A stretch of DNA of 64,000 nucleotides, taken from positions 1 through 64,000 of the forward strand of contig JAUNUP010000011.1 of assembly GCA_030538115.1 (NCBI GenBank), given 5' to 3'. The notes beneath the pieces are model-generated. The model had not been told where the DNA came from. It was given only the letters and a program-made list of their open reading frames with translations, and searched no databases. This DNA is from Dermatophilus congolensis. Lineage in GTDB: Bacteria; Actinomycetota; Actinomycetes; Actinomycetales; Dermatophilaceae. Positions 53,638-63,054 of this stretch are shown piece by piece (the stretch's first letter is position 1; the number at the start of each line of letters is the position of its first letter). The position numbers and the translations under genes are program-made.

Positions 53638-54333
53638 ATGTCCAACTCGTTCGCGTTCGCAAACTTTGCGCTGCAACTGTCGGCGGCGAAGGATGTCGAA
53701 GAGTCGTTGAGACTGATCCTCGACACGGTGTGCAACGCGGTGGGCGCTGAGCGCGGTGGCGTGATGATGCTGGTCAAGCGCCATGTCGAGCTGGCGATGT
53801 CGAGCGACGAGATGGCGGACAAGGCCGACCAGTTGCAACTCGAGTACGAGACGGGGCCGTGCCTGGAGGCGATCGAGGACGACTCGGTCTTCATCATCAA
53901 GGACACGCTGGCCGAGGAGCGGTGGGAGCCGTGGTGCCGCGCAGTTGCCGAGATGGGCGTGCGCAGCGTGCTGTCGATCAGGCTGGCGACCTTGGACGGA
54001 ACGCTCGGTTCGCTCAACCTGTACTCCTCCGAGGTCGAGCAGTTCGGCCCAGCGCAGGCGGCTCTGGGTGCGCTGCTGGGCAGTCACGCGTCGGCTGCTC
54101 TCGCGTCGGCGAAGACCGAGGCCGGGCTGCGTGAGGCGATGCAGGGACGGCACGTGATCGGTCTGGCGCAGGGCATTCTCATGGAGCGGTTCGGCCTCGA
54201 CGAAGACGCGGCTTTCGCTGTGCTGCGCCGCTATTCGCAGGACCTGAACCTCAAGTTGCGCGCCGTGGCACAAGAATTCGTCGAGACGCGGGTGCTGCCC
54301 ACGATGGAGGGGCCGGGGCGTTCGCGCGGGTGA
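53638..54333 (+). CDS. GAF-ANTAR RNA-binding antiterminator
   Basis: 231 aa. GAF sensor (residues about 10-150) and C-terminal ANTAR domain (about 165-225) with VIGLAQGILMERFGLDEDAAFAVL and the conserved Ala/hydrophobic pattern that binds tandem RNA hairpins to prevent termination. ATG with GGAGG 8 nt upstream. The GAF ligand and RNA targets are unknown. 122 bp after the sigma factor, probably in its transcript. Confidence 0.88.
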   Translation: MSNSFAFANFALQLSAAKDVEESLRLILDTVCNAVGAERGGVMMLVKRHVELAMSSDEMADKADQLQLEYETGPCLEAIEDDSVFIIKDTLAEERWEPWCRAVAEMGVRSVLSIRLATLDGTLGSLNLYSSEVEQFGPAQAALGALLGSHASAALASAKTEAGLREAMQGRHVIGLAQGILMERFGLDEDAAFAVLRRYSQDLNLKLRAVAQEFVETRVLPTMEGPGRSRG

Positions 54334-54398
54334 CCTCGCCGGGCTGCGCTCTGCCCCTCCGGCCTACCGACGGCGGCGCTCGTGATGGACTAGGGCGC

Positions 54399-55904
54399 AT
54401 GAGCGTGCCTCCACCCGTCGTCATCCCCGAACTCTTGGAGCGGCTGCGCGCCGACCTGGGCGATGTCGGTTTCACCGTCGAGGGCATCGAGGAGTACCTC
54501 GGCCCCGTGGCGTCGGCCGCGCTGCGCCGTGACGAGCTGCTGCCCGCCGAGCGACGCACCCGGCACGACTCGTCGCCTATAGGGGCGCTCGTGCGGTTGT
54601 TCGCGCTGGCGGTGGAGGTCGATTTCGACGTCGTCGACGCCGCGTTGCCGACGCTCGGTGGTGACGGGCTGGTCGAGCTCGGGCTGGCGGCTCGTGCGGG
54701 CGCAGCGCTTCGCGCGTGCGCCGACCTGCGCCCTTACGCCGACGAGCAGCACGCCTGGTGGGTCGCCTCCGACCTGACGCACTCTCCGGAGCGCGGGCCG
54801 CTCGAGCCGCACCACGTGGTCGGCGTCGGCGGGGCGTCGGTGACGCTGGCGCAGTGGACCCCCCGCCCCGACGTCGCATGTGCACTGGATCTCGGCACGG
54901 GCAGCGGTGTTCAGGCCCTGCACCTGGGCTCGCACGCGGACCACGTGGTCGCGACCGACGTGTCGGATCGGGCGCTGGCCTTCGCGCGCTTCAACGCCGC
55001 GCTCGCCGGTGCGGAATGGGACCTGCGCTCGGGGTCGATGTTTGAGCCGGTGGCGGGGGAGCAGTTCGACCTGGTCGTCAGCAACCCGCCGTACGTCATC
55101 ACGCCGCGCGCCGCGAAGGTGCCTGTGTTCGACTACCGCGACGGCGGTGCCAGCGGCGACGGAATCGTGGAGCTGATCGTGCGGCAGGTCGCCGACCACC
55201 TCGTGCCGGGCGGTATCGCGCACTTCATCGGCAACTGGGAGATCCCGGCAGGAGTTGACTGGACGGCGCGGCTGCGGGAGTGGCTCGACGGCACCGGCCT
55301 CGACGCCTGGATCGTGCAGCGCGACGTGCAGGACCCCGCCGAATACGCGGCGACCTGGGCGCGCGACGGCGGCCACCTGCCCGGATCGTGGGTGTACGAG
55401 GAGCTGTACGCTGCCTGGCTCGACGATTTCGCGGCCCGCGGAGTCGAGGGCATCGGGTTCGGCGTCGTCACGTTGCAGAAGCCGGCCGCCGCGCGCGAGC
55501 CGTTCGTCGACCTCGTCGAAGTGACGGGCGGGGTGGCGATGCCGATGGGGCCCGCCGTTCTCGCGGGGCTACGCGAGCGCACGTGGCTGGCCGAGCACGA
55601 CGAGGCCGAGCTGCTCGCCTCCCGCCTGCAGGCCGCGCCCGACGTGACGATCGAGCGGCACCACATGCCTGGCGGTGCAGACCCGGCCGCAATTGTCGTG
55701 CGGCAAGGCGGGGGCCTGCGCCGGGCCGTTCGAACCGACGCCGCGGTCGCCGCGGTGGTAGATGTAGCCGACGGTGAACTGACCATCGACCAGTCGTTGG
55801 TCGCGATCGCCTCGCTTCTCGACGAGGATCCGGAGGAGATGCGAGCCCGGTCGCTTCCGGTGATTCGCGGTCTCCTGGCCGACGGATTCGTGCGTAGGGT
55901 GTGA
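54399..55904 (+). CDS. class I SAM-dependent methyltransferase, RlmG/HemK-like
   Basis: 501 aa. Central Rossmann methyltransferase: DLGTGSGVQALHLG (motif I), ATDVSDRALAFARFN and catalytic-site NPPY (VVSNPPYVITP), as in N-methyltransferases acting on amide or amino groups of protein or RNA. The N-terminal 150 residues resemble a small-molecule- or RNA-binding module and the C-terminal 150 (LDEDPEEMRARSLPVIRGLLADGFV) a winged-helix-like segment. Substrate unknown. Confidence 0.82.
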   Translation: MSVPPPVVIPELLERLRADLGDVGFTVEGIEEYLGPVASAALRRDELLPAERRTRHDSSPIGALVRLFALAVEVDFDVVDAALPTLGGDGLVELGLAARAGAALRACADLRPYADEQHAWWVASDLTHSPERGPLEPHHVVGVGGASVTLAQWTPRPDVACALDLGTGSGVQALHLGSHADHVVATDVSDRALAFARFNAALAGAEWDLRSGSMFEPVAGEQFDLVVSNPPYVITPRAAKVPVFDYRDGGASGDGIVELIVRQVADHLVPGGIAHFIGNWEIPAGVDWTARLREWLDGTGLDAWIVQRDVQDPAEYAATWARDGGHLPGSWVYEELYAAWLDDFAARGVEGIGFGVVTLQKPAAAREPFVDLVEVTGGVAMPMGPAVLAGLRERTWLAEHDEAELLASRLQAAPDVTIERHHMPGGADPAAIVVRQGGGLRRAVRTDAAVAAVVDVADGELTIDQSLVAIASLLDEDPEEMRARSLPVIRGLLADGFVRRV

Positions 55905-56051
55905 GGCCGGGGCGCCGATAATCTCGCTGTGCAGGTTGTTGCATCGATCAGAAGTGGGATTCTCGAATCTGCGCCTTGGGAGTTACCGTCGTGTCCCAAC
56001 GTCACGCTGTAGACGGTGGCGCGCGGTTTCGGCAGGACAGGGAAGAGGATC

Positions 56052-58889
56052 GTGGCGGAACAGGGCAGCAAACTCGTCATCGTCGAGTCACCGGCCAAGG
56101 CGAAGACGATCGCCGGCTATCTCGGTGACGGTTTCGAGGTGGAGGCGTCGGTCGGCCATATCCGCGACCTGCCCAACCCGAGCGAGTTGCCCGCCGACCA
56201 GAAGAAGGGCCCGTTCGGCAAGTTCGCGGTGAACGTGGACGACGGGTTCGCTCCCTATTACGTGGTCGCGCCTGACAAGAAGAAGAAGGTCGCCGAGCTG
56301 CGTCGCCTGCTCAAGGACGCCGACGAGCTCTACCTCGCCACTGATGAGGACCGCGAGGGCGAGGCCATCGCCTGGCATCTGCTCGAGGTGCTCAAGCCCA
56401 AGGTTCCGGTCAAGCGCATGGTCTTTCACGAGATCACCCGCGAGGCCATCCGCAACGCCCTGGAGAACACCCGCGACCTCGACACCGACCTCGTCGATGC
56501 GCAGGAGAGCCGCCGCATTCTCGACCGTCTGTACGGCTACGAGGTGTCGCCGGTGCTGTGGCGCAAGGTGCGCCAGGGGCTGTCGGCCGGGCGGGTGCAG
56601 TCGGTGGCCACGCGGCTCGTCGTCGAGCGCGAGCGCGAGCGGATGGCGTTCGTCGTCGCCTCCTACTGGGACGCCACGGCCTCCTTCGCCACCCAGGTGG
56701 CGGCTCCCGAGCGGTTCACCGCCAAGCTGAGCGGCGTCGACGGGGCGCGGGTCGCCTCCGGCCGTGACTTCGGCGACGACGGCGTGCTCAAGGGCAAGGG
56801 TGTGCTGCACCTCGCCCAGGCCGACGCCGAGGCCATTGCGGGCGCCGTCTCCGGCGGGGTCGGCACCGTGACCTCGGTGCAGGAGAAGCCGTACACGCGG
56901 CGCCCGGCCGCGCCGTTCACGACCTCCACGCTGCAGCAGGAGGCCAGCCGCAAGCTGCGCCTCTCCAGCCGCAACGCGATGCGCGTGGCCCAGCGCCTGT
57001 ACGAGAACGGCTACATCACGTACATGCGTACCGACTCGACGACCCTGTCGGAGGCGGCGCTCGCGGCGGCCCGAAGCCAGGCCCGCGACATGTACGGCGC
57101 TGACTACGTGCCCGAGAAGCCCCGCCGGTACGAGAAGAAGGTGAAGAACGCGCAGGAGGCGCACGAGGCGATCCGCCCCGCCGGTGACGTGTTCCGCACT
57201 CCGGCGCAGGTGGCGGGCGAGCTCAAGGGCGAAGACTTCGCCATGTACGAGCTCATCTGGAAGCGCACGGTGGCCTCGCAGATGGCCGACGCGCGCGGCT
57301 CCACGGCGTCGCTGCGCGTCACCGTGCCGACCGGAGGAGCGCCGGTGGCGGGCGAGGCGACCAAGGCGGCCGAGTTCTCGGCCAGCGGAACCGTCATCAC
57401 GTTCCGTGGCTTCCTCGCCGCGTACGAAGAGGGCAAGGACGACGACGGCCGCGGCAACGGTAAAGACGGCGAGCGCCGCCTGCCCAAGCTCGGCGAGGGC
57501 GTCTCGCTCGACTGCACCGAGGCGGAGGCCGAGGGGCACCAGACCAACCCGCCCGCCCGCTACACCGAAGCGACGCTGGTCAAGGCGATGGAGGAGATGG
57601 GCATCGGGCGCCCGTCGACGTACGCCTCGACCGTCGCGACCATTCAGGACCGCGGCTATGTGGGCACGCGCGGCCAGGCGCTCGTGCCCACGTGGCTCGC
57701 GTTCGCGGTGACGCGCCTTCTCGAGGAGCACTTCGACCGGCTCGTCGACTACCAGTTCACGGCGCGCATGGAAGAAGACCTCGACGCCATCGCCGCTGGT
57801 AGCGAGGGTCGTGTGCCCTGGCTGACCCGGTTCTACTTCGGCGACGACGACCACAACGGACTCGCCAACCTCGTGACCAATCTCGGCGAGATCGACGCCA
57901 AGGAGATCTCGACGATCCCGCTCGGCGACGGCATGGTCGTGCGTGTCGGCAGGTACGGGCCGTATGTCGAAGAGGTGCCGGTGGAGCCGGTCGCCGCGAC
58001 GCCCGCGACACAGTTGGAGCCCGGAGGCGAAGGGGCTGCGGCTGCCCCGGCAGCGAGCGAGACGAAGGCCCGACGCGCCACCATCAACGACGACATCGCA
58101 CCCGACGAGATGACGGCCGCGAAGGCCCGCGAGCTGCTCGACCAGGCCGCTGACGACGGTCGCGTGCTGGGCGCAGACCCGGAGACAGGCCGCGACATCG
58201 TCGCCAAGGCCGGCCGTTTCGGACCGTACGTCACCGAGGTCATCCCCGAGCCGCCTGCCCCGGAGCCCGCCGCCGACGGCTCGCCGGCGCCCAAGCGCCG
58301 CACCAAGGCAGCGGCCGTAAAGCCGCGGACGGCCAGCCTGTTCGCCTCCATGGACCTGGCAACGGTCGACCTCGAGACCGCCCTCAGACTGCTCTCGCTG
58401 CCACGGGTGGTCGGCACGGCGGAAGACGGCGAAGAGGTCACGGCGCAGAACGGCCGCTACGGCCCGTACCTGAAGAAGGGCAAGGACTCTCGCTCGCTCA
58501 CCACTGAGCAGCAGATCTTCGACATCACGCTCGACGAGGCGATGGCGATCTACGCCCAGCCCAAGCAGCGTGGACGTGCGGCCGCGAAGCCGCCGTTGGC
58601 GGAGCTGGGCGCGGATCCCGTCTCCGGCAAGCCCGTCGTGGTCAAGGACGGGCGCTTCGGGCCGTACGTCACGGACGGCGAGGTCAACGCGACCCTGCGC
58701 CGTGACGACGATCCGCTGACGATCACGCCCGAACGCGGGTTCGAGCTGCTCGCCGAGAAGCGGGCGAAGGGTCCGACGACGCGGCGCAAGGCCCCGGCCA
58801 AGAAGCCCGCGGCCAAGACCACCACCACGCGCAAGGCGGCGACCACGCGGCGCACGACGACGCGGACCAAGGCCAACCCTCAGGAGTGA
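56052..58889 (+). CDS. topA: DNA topoisomerase I
   Basis: 945 aa; relaxes negative supercoils. Toprim domain (KLVIVESPAKAKTIAGYL, ATDEDREGEAIAWHL with the DxD/E metal site), active-site Tyr324 in ITYMRTDSTTLS, and RPSTYA...IGRPSTYASTVATIQDRGYV core. The C-terminal third has four GRFGPYV/GRYGPYV-type repeats instead of zinc fingers, as in actinobacteria, and a Lys/Thr/Arg-rich tail that binds DNA. GTG start with GAAGAGGA upstream. Confidence 0.96.
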   Translation: MAEQGSKLVIVESPAKAKTIAGYLGDGFEVEASVGHIRDLPNPSELPADQKKGPFGKFAVNVDDGFAPYYVVAPDKKKKVAELRRLLKDADELYLATDEDREGEAIAWHLLEVLKPKVPVKRMVFHEITREAIRNALENTRDLDTDLVDAQESRRILDRLYGYEVSPVLWRKVRQGLSAGRVQSVATRLVVERERERMAFVVASYWDATASFATQVAAPERFTAKLSGVDGARVASGRDFGDDGVLKGKGVLHLAQADAEAIAGAVSGGVGTVTSVQEKPYTRRPAAPFTTSTLQQEASRKLRLSSRNAMRVAQRLYENGYITYMRTDSTTLSEAALAAARSQARDMYGADYVPEKPRRYEKKVKNAQEAHEAIRPAGDVFRTPAQVAGELKGEDFAMYELIWKRTVASQMADARGSTASLRVTVPTGGAPVAGEATKAAEFSASGTVITFRGFLAAYEEGKDDDGRGNGKDGERRLPKLGEGVSLDCTEAEAEGHQTNPPARYTEATLVKAMEEMGIGRPSTYASTVATIQDRGYVGTRGQALVPTWLAFAVTRLLEEHFDRLVDYQFTARMEEDLDAIAAGSEGRVPWLTRFYFGDDDHNGLANLVTNLGEIDAKEISTIPLGDGMVVRVGRYGPYVEEVPVEPVAATPATQLEPGGEGAAAAPAASETKARRATINDDIAPDEMTAAKARELLDQAADDGRVLGADPETGRDIVAKAGRFGPYVTEVIPEPPAPEPAADGSPAPKRRTKAAAVKPRTASLFASMDLATVDLETALRLLSLPRVVGTAEDGEEVTAQNGRYGPYLKKGKDSRSLTTEQQIFDITLDEAMAIYAQPKQRGRAAAKPPLAELGADPVSGKPVVVKDGRFGPYVTDGEVNATLRRDDDPLTITPERGFELLAEKRAKGPTTRRKAPAKKPAAKTTTTRKAATTRRTTTRTKANPQE

Positions 58890-58902
58890 GACGGCCGTTC
58901 GG

Positions 58903-58948
58903 GAGTTCACCACGACCTGCCTGCTCAGCGGCAACCGTGGTGAAACTC
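58903..58948 (+). terminator. hairpin after topA
   Basis: GAGTTCACCACG and CGTGGTGAAACTC pair over 12 bp with a one-base bulge and a long loop. No T run. Confidence 0.4.
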
Positions 58949-58971
58949 TCGGCGGACACACTCAGGGGCCA

Positions 58972-58999
58972 CTCAGATTCGGGCCTGCCATGCCGATGT
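58972..58999 (+). promoter_or_regulatory. sigma-28/FliA-like promoter of the chemoreceptor gene
   Basis: CTCAG (58972-58976), 15-nt spacer, GCCGATGT (58992-58999). The -10 matches the SigD/FliA consensus GCCGATAT at 7 of 8. It shares its layout with the element before yjfB (CTAAG-N15-GTCGATGA). About 60 bp before the start codon. Confidence 0.55.
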
Positions 59000-59060
59000 A
59001 GGGCATGGACCAGGAGATGGGCGGTAGGGGTGACCTGCGGCCCCGAAGAGGAGTTGCCCC

Positions 59061-60626
59061 GTGAAGATCGGCAAGAACCGCGCGAGTGCCGCCACAGCGT
59101 CTAGCGTCAACCACGACGAGGAGCTTCGGGGGTACGTCGAGGCACTCAACGTCGTCGTTCAGAGGATCGCCAAGGCCACCACGCCTGACGAGGTGTTGCA
59201 GACGGCGCTCGACGTCATCCGCGACTCGTTCTCGCTGAAGTACGGCTCGACCTGGTGGATCGACCCCAAGGACAAGGCGCTGAAGTTCCGCCAGGAGACC
59301 GGCCAGGTGAGCCGCGAATTCCGTGACGTGACGATGAGCGCCAGCTTCCCGCACGGTGTCGGCCTCGCCGGTCGCGCCTGGAAGCAGCAGGAACTGATCT
59401 TCGCTCCCGACCTCGCCGAGGTCACCGACTGTGTGCGCGCCCCTGTCGCGAGCCGCAGCGGTATCAAGTCGGCCGTTGCCTTCCCGCTCATCCGCGAGGG
59501 ACAGGTCGTCGGCACGATGGACTTCATGGCCGACCCCGAGCACACGCCGGGCCCCATCCGCATCACCGTGCTGCAGTGTGTCGCCAACCTCGTGTCGCAG
59601 GCACTCGAGCGCGTGCTCGACGGCCAGCGCCGCACCGAGATGGAACACGACATGAAGGCCATCAACGAGGTCGTGCACCGCACGAGCGAGACCAAAGACG
59701 AGGCCAGCACCATCAAGGCCACCCTCGACACGGTGCGCCACGAGTTCGGCTGGGAGTACGGCTCCTACTGGGCCATCGACCCGAACGAGAACGTGCTCAA
59801 GAACGCCTACGAGTCCGGCTCTGCCGGTGAGGAGTTCCGCGAGGTCACGCGTCGTGCGACCTTCGCGAAGGGTGTCGGTGTCGCGGGCCGTACGTGGGCC
59901 AGCCGCGACCTCGTGTTCGAGCCCGACCTGGGCCTGGTCACCGACTGTGTACGCGCCCCCGCCGCCCAGCGCGCCGGCGTGAAGTCGGGTGTCTGCGTGC
60001 CGATCATCGTCGAGGGCGACGTCATCGGCACGATGGACTTCTTCACCACCAAGGAGATCGAGCTCACCAAGGACCGCGAGACGGCCCTGCGCAACACGGG
60101 CTTCCTCGTCTCCAGCACGATCGAGCGCCTGCGCGCCTCCGAGCGCACTCGCGGCGCCGGTGAAGAGTTGCTCAGCTCGATCACCGAGGTCGAGCGCAAC
60201 GTGGTCGAGGCCAGCAACGTCGCCGCCGAGGCGCAGCGCCTCACCGACGAGGCCAGCCGCATCGTCGCCAACCTCAACACGAGCAGCCAGGAGATCGGCA
60301 ACGTGGTCAAGACGATCACGAGCATCGCCGAGCAGACCAACCTCCTCGCCCTCAACGCGACCATCGAGGCTGCGCGTGCCGGTGAGGCGGGCAAGGGCTT
60401 CGCCGTCGTCGCGAACGAGGTCAAGGACCTCGCCCGCGAGACCGCCAACGCGACCGAAGAGGTCGACTCGAAGGTGTCGGCTATTCAGACCGACGCCCAG
60501 AGCGTCGTGCAGGCCCTCGACGAGGTGAAGTCGACCGTCGAGCGCATCAACGAGGCGCAGAACATCATCTCCGGCGTGCTCACCGAGCAGAACGCCGTGA
60601 CCCGCAGCGTGCTCGGCCAGGGCTGA
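59061..60626 (+). CDS. soluble chemoreceptor-like protein with two GAF domains
   Basis: 521 aa. Tandem GAF domains at about 25-185 and 200-360, similar to each other (both have [18 protein letters not shown] and [24 protein letters not shown]). Then a methyl-accepting signalling domain whose hairpin tip reads [21 protein letters not shown]. No transmembrane helix or HAMP domain, so it is cytoplasmic and likely senses an internal ligand. It implies CheA/CheW partners, not encoded here. Preceded by a FliA-like promoter and followed by a strong terminator. Confidence 0.92.
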   Translation: MKIGKNRASAATASSVNHDEELRGYVEALNVVVQRIAKATTPDEVLQTALDVIRDSFSLKYGSTWWIDPKDKALKFRQETGQVSREFRDVTMSASFPHGVGLAGRAWKQQELIFAPDLAEVTDCVRAPVASRSGIKSAVAFPLIREGQVVGTMDFMADPEHTPGPIRITVLQCVANLVSQALERVLDGQRRTEMEHDMKAINEVVHRTSETKDEASTIKATLDTVRHEFGWEYGSYWAIDPNENVLKNAYESGSAGEEFREVTRRATFAKGVGVAGRTWASRDLVFEPDLGLVTDCVRAPAAQRAGVKSGVCVPIIVEGDVIGTMDFFTTKEIELTKDRETALRNTGFLVSSTIERLRASERTRGAGEELLSSITEVERNVVEASNVAAEAQRLTDEASRIVANLNTSSQEIGNVVKTITSIAEQTNLLALNATIEAARAGEAGKGFAVVANEVKDLARETANATEEVDSKVSAIQTDAQSVVQALDEVKSTVERINEAQNIISGVLTEQNAVTRSVLGQG

Positions 60627-60651
60627 CACGCGGCGAATCTGCTTCAACCAC

Positions 60652-60691
60652 AACGGAGCCGGCCTCGATCTCGAGGCCGGCTCCGTTGTTT
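60652..60691 (+). terminator. strong terminator after the chemoreceptor gene
   Basis: AACGGAGCCGGCCTCGA (60652-60668) pairs perfectly with TCGAGGCCGGCTCCGTT (60671-60687), then GTTTG. 26 bp past the stop. Confidence 0.88.
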
Positions 60692-60721
60692 GTATCCGTA
60701 CCGGACGGTTGTTCTGGATGG

Positions 60722-60749
60722 CTAAGTTACCCCGCCGTCGGGTCGATGA
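60722..60749 (+). promoter_or_regulatory. sigma-28/FliA-like promoter of yjfB
   Basis: CTAAG (60722-60726), 15-nt spacer, GTCGATGA (60742-60749); TAAG fits TAAA at 3 of 4 and GTCGATGA fits GCCGATAA at 6 of 8. About 80 bp before the ATG. Confidence 0.55.
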
Positions 60750-60829
60750 GGAGTGCGGAAGCCGAGGGGCATCACGGACATCGAGTCAACAGCCCGCGGC
60801 GCAACTGTTCTTTGACGGAGGGAAATGAC

Positions 60830-61021
60830 ATGGATGTCGCCGCACTGGCGCAAACGATCCTGAGCCAGCGGACCGCTGCGACCTACCAGGACGCTCAGGT
60901 GTCGATGCTCAAGAAGGCGATGGACACCAGCACCGCCGCTGCCTCCAAGCTGGTGGACTCGATGTCGCTGCCGCTCGCCACGGAGGGCACCCTCGGGCGC
61001 AACGTCAACACGTACGCCTGA
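60830..61021 (+). CDS. YjfB-family putative motility protein
   Basis: 63 aa from MDVAALAQTILSQRT, with VSMLKKAMDTSTAAASKLVDSM in the middle. The MDIAAL...VMKKAMD pattern is that of the YjfB putative motility family, made under flagellar sigma control in Bacillus. ATG with GGAGGGAAA 5-6 nt upstream. Own FliA-like promoter and terminator make it a single-gene unit beside the chemoreceptor. Molecular function unknown. Confidence 0.78.
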   Translation: MDVAALAQTILSQRTAATYQDAQVSMLKKAMDTSTAAASKLVDSMSLPLATEGTLGRNVNTYA

Positions 61022-61041
61022 ACCGGCACCACGATCTTCGG

Positions 61042-61078
61042 CACCGGTCACCCGATCTCTCGGGTGGCCGGTGTTTTG
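61042..61078 (+). terminator. terminator after yjfB
   Basis: CACCGGTCACCCGA (61042-61055), loop TCTC, TCGGGTGGCCGGTG with one G-T pair, then TTTT. Confidence 0.85.
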
Positions 61079-61133
61079 TCGTCCGGGTTGCGGCGGGGCG
61101 ACTCTGTCGGACCCGTGGCCTAGGCTCACAGCC

Positions 61134-61817
61134 ATGCCAGAGGTCACCGCTTCCGCCGCGCGCGCGGGTCTGTTCGTGGCGTTCGAGGGCGGAGACGGGG
61201 CGGGCAAGTCGACCCAGCTCGAGCTGCTGGGGCAGGCCGTGGCCGCGCTGGGGCGCGAGGTCGTGGTGACGCGAGAGCCCGGCGGTACCGAGCTCGGGGC
61301 AGCCATTCGGCAGCTGTTGCTACACGGAGAGGGCGTGAGCCCGCGCGCCGAGGCACTTCTGTTCGCTGCCGACCGGGCCGAGCACGTCGCCTCCGTCATC
61401 GAGCCGGGGCTGGCGCGGGGCGCTGTGGTGATCAGCGACCGGTACGTCGATTCCACGCTGGCTTACCAGGGGGCGCGGCAAGAGCTGGCGGGTGGAGAGC
61501 TGATCGCCTTGTCGCGTTTCGCCACAGGCGGGCGCGTGCCCGACCTCACTGTGTTGCTCGACGTCTCGCCTGCGGTGGGGCGCTTGCGTCGCCAGGGTGG
61601 CGACGACCGCATCGAGGCGGAGTCCGACGCGTACCACTCGCGGGTACGCGAGGGATTTCTGGCGTTGGCCTCTGCTGAACCCGGCCGGTACCTCGTGCTC
61701 GACGCGGGCTTGCCGGTCGCGCAGATCGCCGCGTCGGTCGAGGCCCGCGTCGAGTCGCTTCTCGTCGGCACCGGCGGGGCGCCGGGTGCCTCGGGTGTCG
61801 AGGAGGCCCGCGCATGA
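61134..61817 (+). CDS. tmk: thymidylate kinase
   Basis: 227 aa; phosphorylates dTMP to dTDP. P-loop FEGGDGAGKSTQ, TREPGGTELG, and the DRYVDSTLAYQG loop with the dTMP-binding Arg, plus a GGDDRIEAES lid. Located directly before holB, the common bacterial pairing. A TAGGCT box 7 nt before the ATG and the lack of a ribosome site indicate a leaderless transcript. The stop overlaps holB (ATGA). Confidence 0.95.
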   Translation: MPEVTASAARAGLFVAFEGGDGAGKSTQLELLGQAVAALGREVVVTREPGGTELGAAIRQLLLHGEGVSPRAEALLFAADRAEHVASVIEPGLARGAVVISDRYVDSTLAYQGARQELAGGELIALSRFATGGRVPDLTVLLDVSPAVGRLRRQGGDDRIEAESDAYHSRVREGFLALASAEPGRYLVLDAGLPVAQIAASVEARVESLLVGTGGAPGASGVEEARA

Positions 61818-62959
61818 GCGTGTGGGACGAGCTTGTCGGGCAGTCGGTGACGGTGCGGACACTGCGACAGGCGGTCGAAGACCCGTCGGCGATGACGCAC
61901 GCCTGGTTGTTCACGGGCCCGCCGGGGTCGGGGCGGTCGACGGCGGCGCGGGCGTTCGCGGCGGCGCTGCAGTGCGCCGACGGAGGGTGCGGCACGTGCC
62001 CCTCGTGTCACACGGTGCTCGAGGGCACCCACTCCGACGTGCGGGTCGTTGCGACCGAGGGGTTGTCGATCCAGGTCGACGACGCTCGTGAGGTCGCGAT
62101 GGCCTCGGCGCACCGCCCGCTGGTGGGCAACTGGCGCATCATCATCATCGAAGACGCCGACCGGCTCACCGAGCGGGCGGCCGATGCCCTGCTCAAGGCC
62201 ATCGAAGAGCCGGGTCCTGCGACCGTGTGGATGCTGTGCGCCCCGGCGCTCGAAGACGTGATCGTCACCCTGCGCTCGCGCAGCCGGCATGTGCGCCTGC
62301 GTACGCCTCCGGTGAAGGCCGTGGCCGAACTGCTGGTGAGCCGCGACGGCGTGGATCCGGGGATGGCGGCGCACGCGGCTCGGGCCGCTCAGTCGCATAT
62401 CGGGCTTGCCCGCCGGTTCGCGCGCGACGAGGGGGCCCGCATCCGGCGCCGTGACACGGTCAAGCTCGCGACCCGCATCCACTCGACGGTCGACGCGGTC
62501 GGAGCTGCGGCCGACCTCGCCTCGATTGCGGGGGAGGAGTCGTCGGCGGCCACCACCGAGCGTGACCAGGCTGAGCGGGCGAAGCTGCTGGCCACGCTGG
62601 GTGCCGATCCGGCGGCGCGCACGCAGCCTCCACACATCCGCTCGCAGCTCAGCGCGCTGGAGAAGGAGCAGAAGACCAGGGCCACGCGGTTCGCGCGGGA
62701 CGTCGTAGACAGGTCGCTCGTCGATCTGCAGTCGATGTACCGCGACGCGCTGGTGGTGGCGTTCGGGGACCCGGTGGGCCTGGTGAACGAAGACATGCGG
62801 GCCGAGGCGACGGCATTGGCGCGGGTGATGGATGCCGAATGGCTGTTGGGCGCGATGGACTCGGTGACCACGGCGCGTGAACGTATCGACGCCAATGTGC
62901 CGCCCTTGCTCGCGTTGGAGGCGATGGCGGTCGAGTTGCGGGTACCTCGCATGGACTAG
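61814..62959 (+). CDS. holB: DNA polymerase III subunit delta'
   Basis: 381 aa; clamp-loader stator. GPPGSGRST replaces the Walker A Lys by Arg, as expected for a non-hydrolysing delta' subunit. Zinc cysteines CADGGCGTCPSC, IIIIEDADRLTERAADALLKAIEEP and the SRC-like RSRSRHVRL follow the DnaX-family pattern. The C-terminal collar domain spans about 210-381. Works with DnaX encoded at the other end of the window. Confidence 0.94.
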   Translation: MSVWDELVGQSVTVRTLRQAVEDPSAMTHAWLFTGPPGSGRSTAARAFAAALQCADGGCGTCPSCHTVLEGTHSDVRVVATEGLSIQVDDAREVAMASAHRPLVGNWRIIIIEDADRLTERAADALLKAIEEPGPATVWMLCAPALEDVIVTLRSRSRHVRLRTPPVKAVAELLVSRDGVDPGMAAHAARAAQSHIGLARRFARDEGARIRRRDTVKLATRIHSTVDAVGAAADLASIAGEESSAATTERDQAERAKLLATLGADPAARTQPPHIRSQLSALEKEQKTRATRFARDVVDRSLVDLQSMYRDALVVAFGDPVGLVNEDMRAEATALARVMDAEWLLGAMDSVTTARERIDANVPPLLALEAMAVELRVPRMD

Positions 62960-63054
62960 GCAGGTGGGGTGAAGGGGGATTCGGTAGCGTGACCAGCAGG
63001 TCGTGGCGGGAGCCACGTGGCAATCGACGGATGCGACGAACAGGAGCCAGTGAC

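Noticed and set aside
56088..58961. 957-codon open frame antisense to topA
   Set aside because: Mirrors topA codon bias, no start context or recognisable domain; topA is unmistakable on the other strand.
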